Assembly (NCBI RefSeq): GCF_000719285.1
Contig: NZ_JOFS01000015.1
Span: forward strand, 86,936 to 150,935
Direction: 5' to 3'
Length of the DNA: 64,000 nucleotides
DNA from: Streptomyces bicolor
GTDB lineage: Bacteria; Actinomycetota; Actinomycetes; Streptomycetales; Streptomycetaceae
Positions 61,976 to 64,000 of the stretch are shown here, piece by piece (the first letter of the stretch is position 1; each line of letters starts with the position of its first letter). Under the pieces are notes generated by a model that made no database searches, was not told where the DNA came from, and saw only the letters and a program-made list of their open reading frames with translations. The translations under genes and the position numbers were made by a program.

Positions 61976-61997
61976 GACAGGCCCTGGCGGCCTGAAC

Positions 61998-62024
61998 CAA
62001 CTCCTCGCTGGTCACAGCGAGTTG
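61998..62024 (+). terminator. Possible hairpin terminator
   Basis: CAACT-CGCTG pairs with CAGCG-AGTTG around GTCA with a 3-nt bulge, starting 22 nt after the flavoprotein stop. Confidence 0.4.
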
Positions 62025-62140
62025 TCGAGCATGCGTACGGCATAGGCGGCGGGCCTAGGCCCTATACCACTTCTTGCCCTGGCGTGCGAACAACTTCTGT
62101 TATTCGGCGCAAACTGCTGAAACCAGACGGTCGTTGGGGT

Positions 62141-62146
62141 TACTGT
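62141..62146 (+). promoter_or_regulatory. Leaderless -10 hexamer of the DeoR-family gene
   Basis: TACTGT ends 7 nt before the GTG at 62154 and no Shine-Dalgarno is present. CTGAAA at 62117-62122 is a weak -35 at an 18-nt spacing. Confidence 0.5.
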
Positions 62147-62153
62147 CAGTTTC

Positions 62154-63104
62154 GTGTTCGCTGCAGAACGTCGCCAATTGATCCTCGAAATGGTGCGAGC
62201 GAACGGGGCCGTGTCGCTCCGTGAGCTCGCCCGCGTCGTCCAGACCTCCGAAGTGACCGTACGGCGGGACGTGCGCGCACTGGAGGCAGAAGGACTCCTC
62301 GACCGCCGGCATGGCGGTGCGGTATTGCCGGGCGGGTTCACGCGGGAGTCCGGCTTTCCGCAGAAGTCACATCTCGCGACCGCCGAGAAGACGGCCATCG
62401 CCGACCTCGCCGCGAACTTCGTGGAAGAGGGCGAGGCGATCGTCGTCGGGGCGGGGACCACCACGCAGGAGCTGGCACGCCGGCTCGCTCGTATCCCCGG
62501 TCTGACCGTCGTCACCAACTCCCTGCTGGTGGCACAGGCGTTGGCCCACGCCAACCGGGTCGAGGTCGTGATGACCGGCGGAACGCTCCGCGGGTCGAAC
62601 TACGCGCTGGTGGGCAGTGGTGCCGAGCAGTCGCTTCAGGGGCTGCGGGTGTCACGGGCCTTCCTGTCCGGCAGCGGCCTGACCGCCGAGCGTGGGCTGT
62701 CCACGTCCAACATGCTGTCCGCGTCCGTCGACCGGGCACTCGTGCAGGCCGCCTCGGAAGTCGTCGTCCTCGCCGATCACACCAAGCTCGGTACGGACAC
62801 GATGTTCCAGACGGTGCCCACGGATGTCATCACGCGGCTGGTCACCGACGAGCCGCCGGGCCATGACGACCGTGCCCACACCGAGCTTCAGGCTCTCGCC
62901 GACCAGGGGGTGCAGATCGCCGTGGCCGGGGCGAGCGGGAACCCGGGGGGTGACGAGGTCCCGGCGCGGCGGCGTGCCCTGCCGGGGCCCCGCCGGGGGC
63001 AAGCGCCGGGGGGTGGGCCGGGGTTGCGGTCCGCTGCGACGGTGCTCGGGGAGCAGGGACCGGAGCGGGAGCGGGCGCGGGTTGCCGATTTGCGGCGGCG
63101 TTAG
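62154..63104 (+). CDS. DeoR/GlpR-family transcriptional regulator
   Basis: The 316-residue regulator has an N-terminal helix-turn-helix (RQLILEMVRANGAVSLRELA, TSEVTVRRDVRALEAEGLLD) followed by the sugar-phosphate-sensing DeoRC domain (VGAGTTTQELARRLARIPGL, VVMTGGTLRGSNYALVGSGA, LADHTKLGTDTMFQTVPTDV). The last 70 residues are an Arg/Pro/Gly-rich tail without family similarity. Its position near nucleoside genes makes it a candidate for their operator, but no copy of the palindrome lies at its own promoter. Confidence 0.9.
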   Translation: MFAAERRQLILEMVRANGAVSLRELARVVQTSEVTVRRDVRALEAEGLLDRRHGGAVLPGGFTRESGFPQKSHLATAEKTAIADLAANFVEEGEAIVVGAGTTTQELARRLARIPGLTVVTNSLLVAQALAHANRVEVVMTGGTLRGSNYALVGSGAEQSLQGLRVSRAFLSGSGLTAERGLSTSNMLSASVDRALVQAASEVVVLADHTKLGTDTMFQTVPTDVITRLVTDEPPGHDDRAHTELQALADQGVQIAVAGASGNPGGDEVPARRRALPGPRRGQAPGGGPGLRSAATVLGEQGPERERARVADLRRR

Positions 63105-63160
63105 GTTCGCCTGCTCGCCGTAGGGGCTCGTGGTGGTGCGCGAGTGCTGGTTGTCTGTGG

Positions 63161-63188
63161 CTTGTCGCGCAGTTCCCCGCGCCCCTAG
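63161..63188 (-). repeat. GGGGCGCGGGG intergenic repeat, copy 6
   Basis: Reads TAGGGGCGCGGGGAACTGCG then CGACAAGCC on the minus strand. It lies between the convergent DeoR and TetR genes and reaches the TetR stop. Confidence 0.6.
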
Positions 63189-63754
63189 GTGGGCTTGAGT
63201 CCCCGCAGTGTCAAGTGCAGCAATCTGTCCGCCAGGTCCGGGTCCCCCGGTGTCTCCTCCGCCGCCAATGCGATCGCGTGGGTGAGCTGGAGCAGGTCGG
63301 CAATCGCTACGTCCTGGCGGACTCTCCCCGCCTCCTGTGCCCGGGCCAGCAGCGCGCCGCCCGCCTCGCGGATGGGATCGCTGCAACGAGCCAGGGCTGA
63401 GGTGCGGTCGTAGGAGACGGACATCAAAGATCGCGCCAGGCCCCGGTACACCCCGGCGTGTGTGACGATCTCGCGCAGCCATGTCACCAGGGCCGCGCAC
63501 GGTTCCGGGGCGTGCAGGAGTTCCTGGGAGCGGGTCAGCAGGTCGCCGACCGCGTCCTCGAAGACGGCGCTCAACAACGCGTCGCGGTTGGGGAAGTGGC
63601 GGTAGAGGGTGCCGATGCCCACGCCCGCCCTGCGGGCCACGTCCTCCAGGGAGGCGTCGGCGCCGTGCTCGGCGAAGGCGGAGCGGGCCTCAGTGAGCAG
63701 GCGCTCGTGGTTGCGGCGGGCGTCGGCGCGCATGCCTGCCGGCGGCTGGGCCAT
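63185..63754 (-). CDS. TetR-family regulator
   Basis: The protein has 189 residues from ATG 63754, with AGGTGAG upstream. The N-terminal helix-turn-helix (RRNHERLLTEARSAFAEHGA, SLEDVARRAGVGIGTLYRHF) is followed by an all-helical ligand-binding domain. A longer open frame upstream is not preferred. The ligand and target are unknown. Confidence 0.88.
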   Translation of the reverse strand: MAQPPAGMRADARRNHERLLTEARSAFAEHGADASLEDVARRAGVGIGTLYRHFPNRDALLSAVFEDAVGDLLTRSQELLHAPEPCAALVTWLREIVTHAGVYRGLARSLMSVSYDRTSALARCSDPIREAGGALLARAQEAGRVRQDVAIADLLQLTHAIALAAEETPGDPDLADRLLHLTLRGLKPT

Positions 63755-63847
63755 GAGGCTCACCTGCCCTTCCTTCACTTGTTCCGTGGGTTCAGCATGC
63801 CATTGGCCACTACGGGCGCTGCCCGGACCGGACGCCATGAAAGGGAA

Positions 63848-63883
63848 GCGCCCGGTGGGCTGATCGCTCAGTCCACCGGGCGC
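63848..63883. terminator. Hairpin terminator after the carboxylase gene
   Basis: An 11-bp stem GCGCCCGGTGG / CCACCGGGCGC plus an inner CTGA/TCAG helix lies just after the carboxylase stop on the minus strand. Confidence 0.8.
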
Positions 63884-63901
63884 CTCGCCACGTCGTACGG
63901 C

Positions 63902-64000
63902 TCAGTCCTTGATTTCGCAGATGGGGGCGCCGGAGGTGAGGGAGGCGCCGACCTCGGCGGACAGGCCCTTGATGGTGCCGGACTTGTGGGCGTTGAGGGG
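63902..64000 (-). CDS. accA2: Acyl-CoA carboxylase alpha chain, C-terminal (biotinyl) end, partial
   Basis: The last 32 residues read PLNAHKSGTIKGLSAEVGAS ... GAPICEIKD. This is the half of a biotin-carboxyl-carrier domain just after the biotinylated MKME motif, which lies off the window edge. The full protein would be a biotin carboxylase-BCCP fusion serving acetyl/propionyl-CoA carboxylase. The gene symbol is a best guess from this fold and position. Confidence 0.72.
   Translation of the reverse strand, partial: PLNAHKSGTIKGLSAEVGASLTSGAPICEIKD

Overview
The window is a high-GC, almost repeat-free stretch of an actinomycete chromosome, very probably Streptomyces. The evidence is GC-rich codon use, GTG starts with ATGA/GTGA/TGATG stop-start overlaps, a complete AfsQ1-AfsQ2 two-component operon with its divergent SigQ sigma factor, an XRE-DUF397-ATPase trio, several ECF sigma factors and many leaderless promoters. 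It opens inside an ECF sigma-factor gene and closes inside the biotinyl-domain end of an acyl-CoA carboxylase alpha chain. No rRNA, tRNA, CRISPR, transposase or phage gene was seen.

Layout. 1-7.7 kb: ECF sigma plus probable membrane anti-sigma, an L,D-transpeptidase lipoprotein, a B12-dependent acyl-CoA mutase large subunit without a B12 domain, a LysE-type exporter, a ricin-like secreted protein and two tandem AraC regulators. 7.9-19.1 kb: a cell-surface nonulosonate (sialic acid/Kdn-like) polymer locus. It holds NeuB, a NeuA-phosphatase fusion, two mirrored pairs of GT2 plus polysialyltransferase-like genes around an acyltransferase, and two more transferases. Its promoter regions carry 11-nt repeats that look like PhoP (PHO) boxes, which suggests a phosphate-free wall polymer made when phosphate is scarce. 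19.2-26.9 kb: small accessory genes, including an XRE/DUF397/ATPase module, an intact DJ-1 gene beside a deleted DJ-1 pseudogene, and a gene-poor stretch.

26.9-36.9 kb: an M20 amidohydrolase, two BMP-type nucleoside-binding lipoproteins, a nucleoside ABC transporter, cytidine deaminase and thymidine phosphorylase. 37-47 kb: an AEC transporter, a STAS protein, an ECF sigma factor with a SnoaL-like tail, adenosine deaminase, an alpha/beta hydrolase, a LysR/MFS pair, a second DNA sliding clamp, PspC and VanZ. 47.2-51.2 kb: the lipoprotein-AfsQ2-AfsQ1 operon and divergent sigQ. 51.4-64 kb: a lipoprotein, a uridine-kinase-like protein, a deoC-aldehyde dehydrogenase operon, a PH-domain protein, a hexose/pentose phosphomutase, purine nucleoside phosphorylase, a GGCT-like protein, an LpdA-type flavoprotein, DeoR and TetR regulators, and the carboxylase end.

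How it works together. The nucleoside genes form one dispersed pathway: import (BMP/ABC), deamination (Cdd, Add), phosphorolysis (DeoA, PNP), sugar-phosphate isomerisation (the mutase), cleavage (DeoC) and acetaldehyde oxidation (ALDH). A 14-bp palindrome, TCTACGCGCGTAGA, lies in front of six of these transcription units and nowhere else noticed, so it is the probable operator of a nucleoside regulon. In the intergenic spaces there are also short GC-rich repeats and a 97-nt hairpin present twice with two compensatory base-pair changes.
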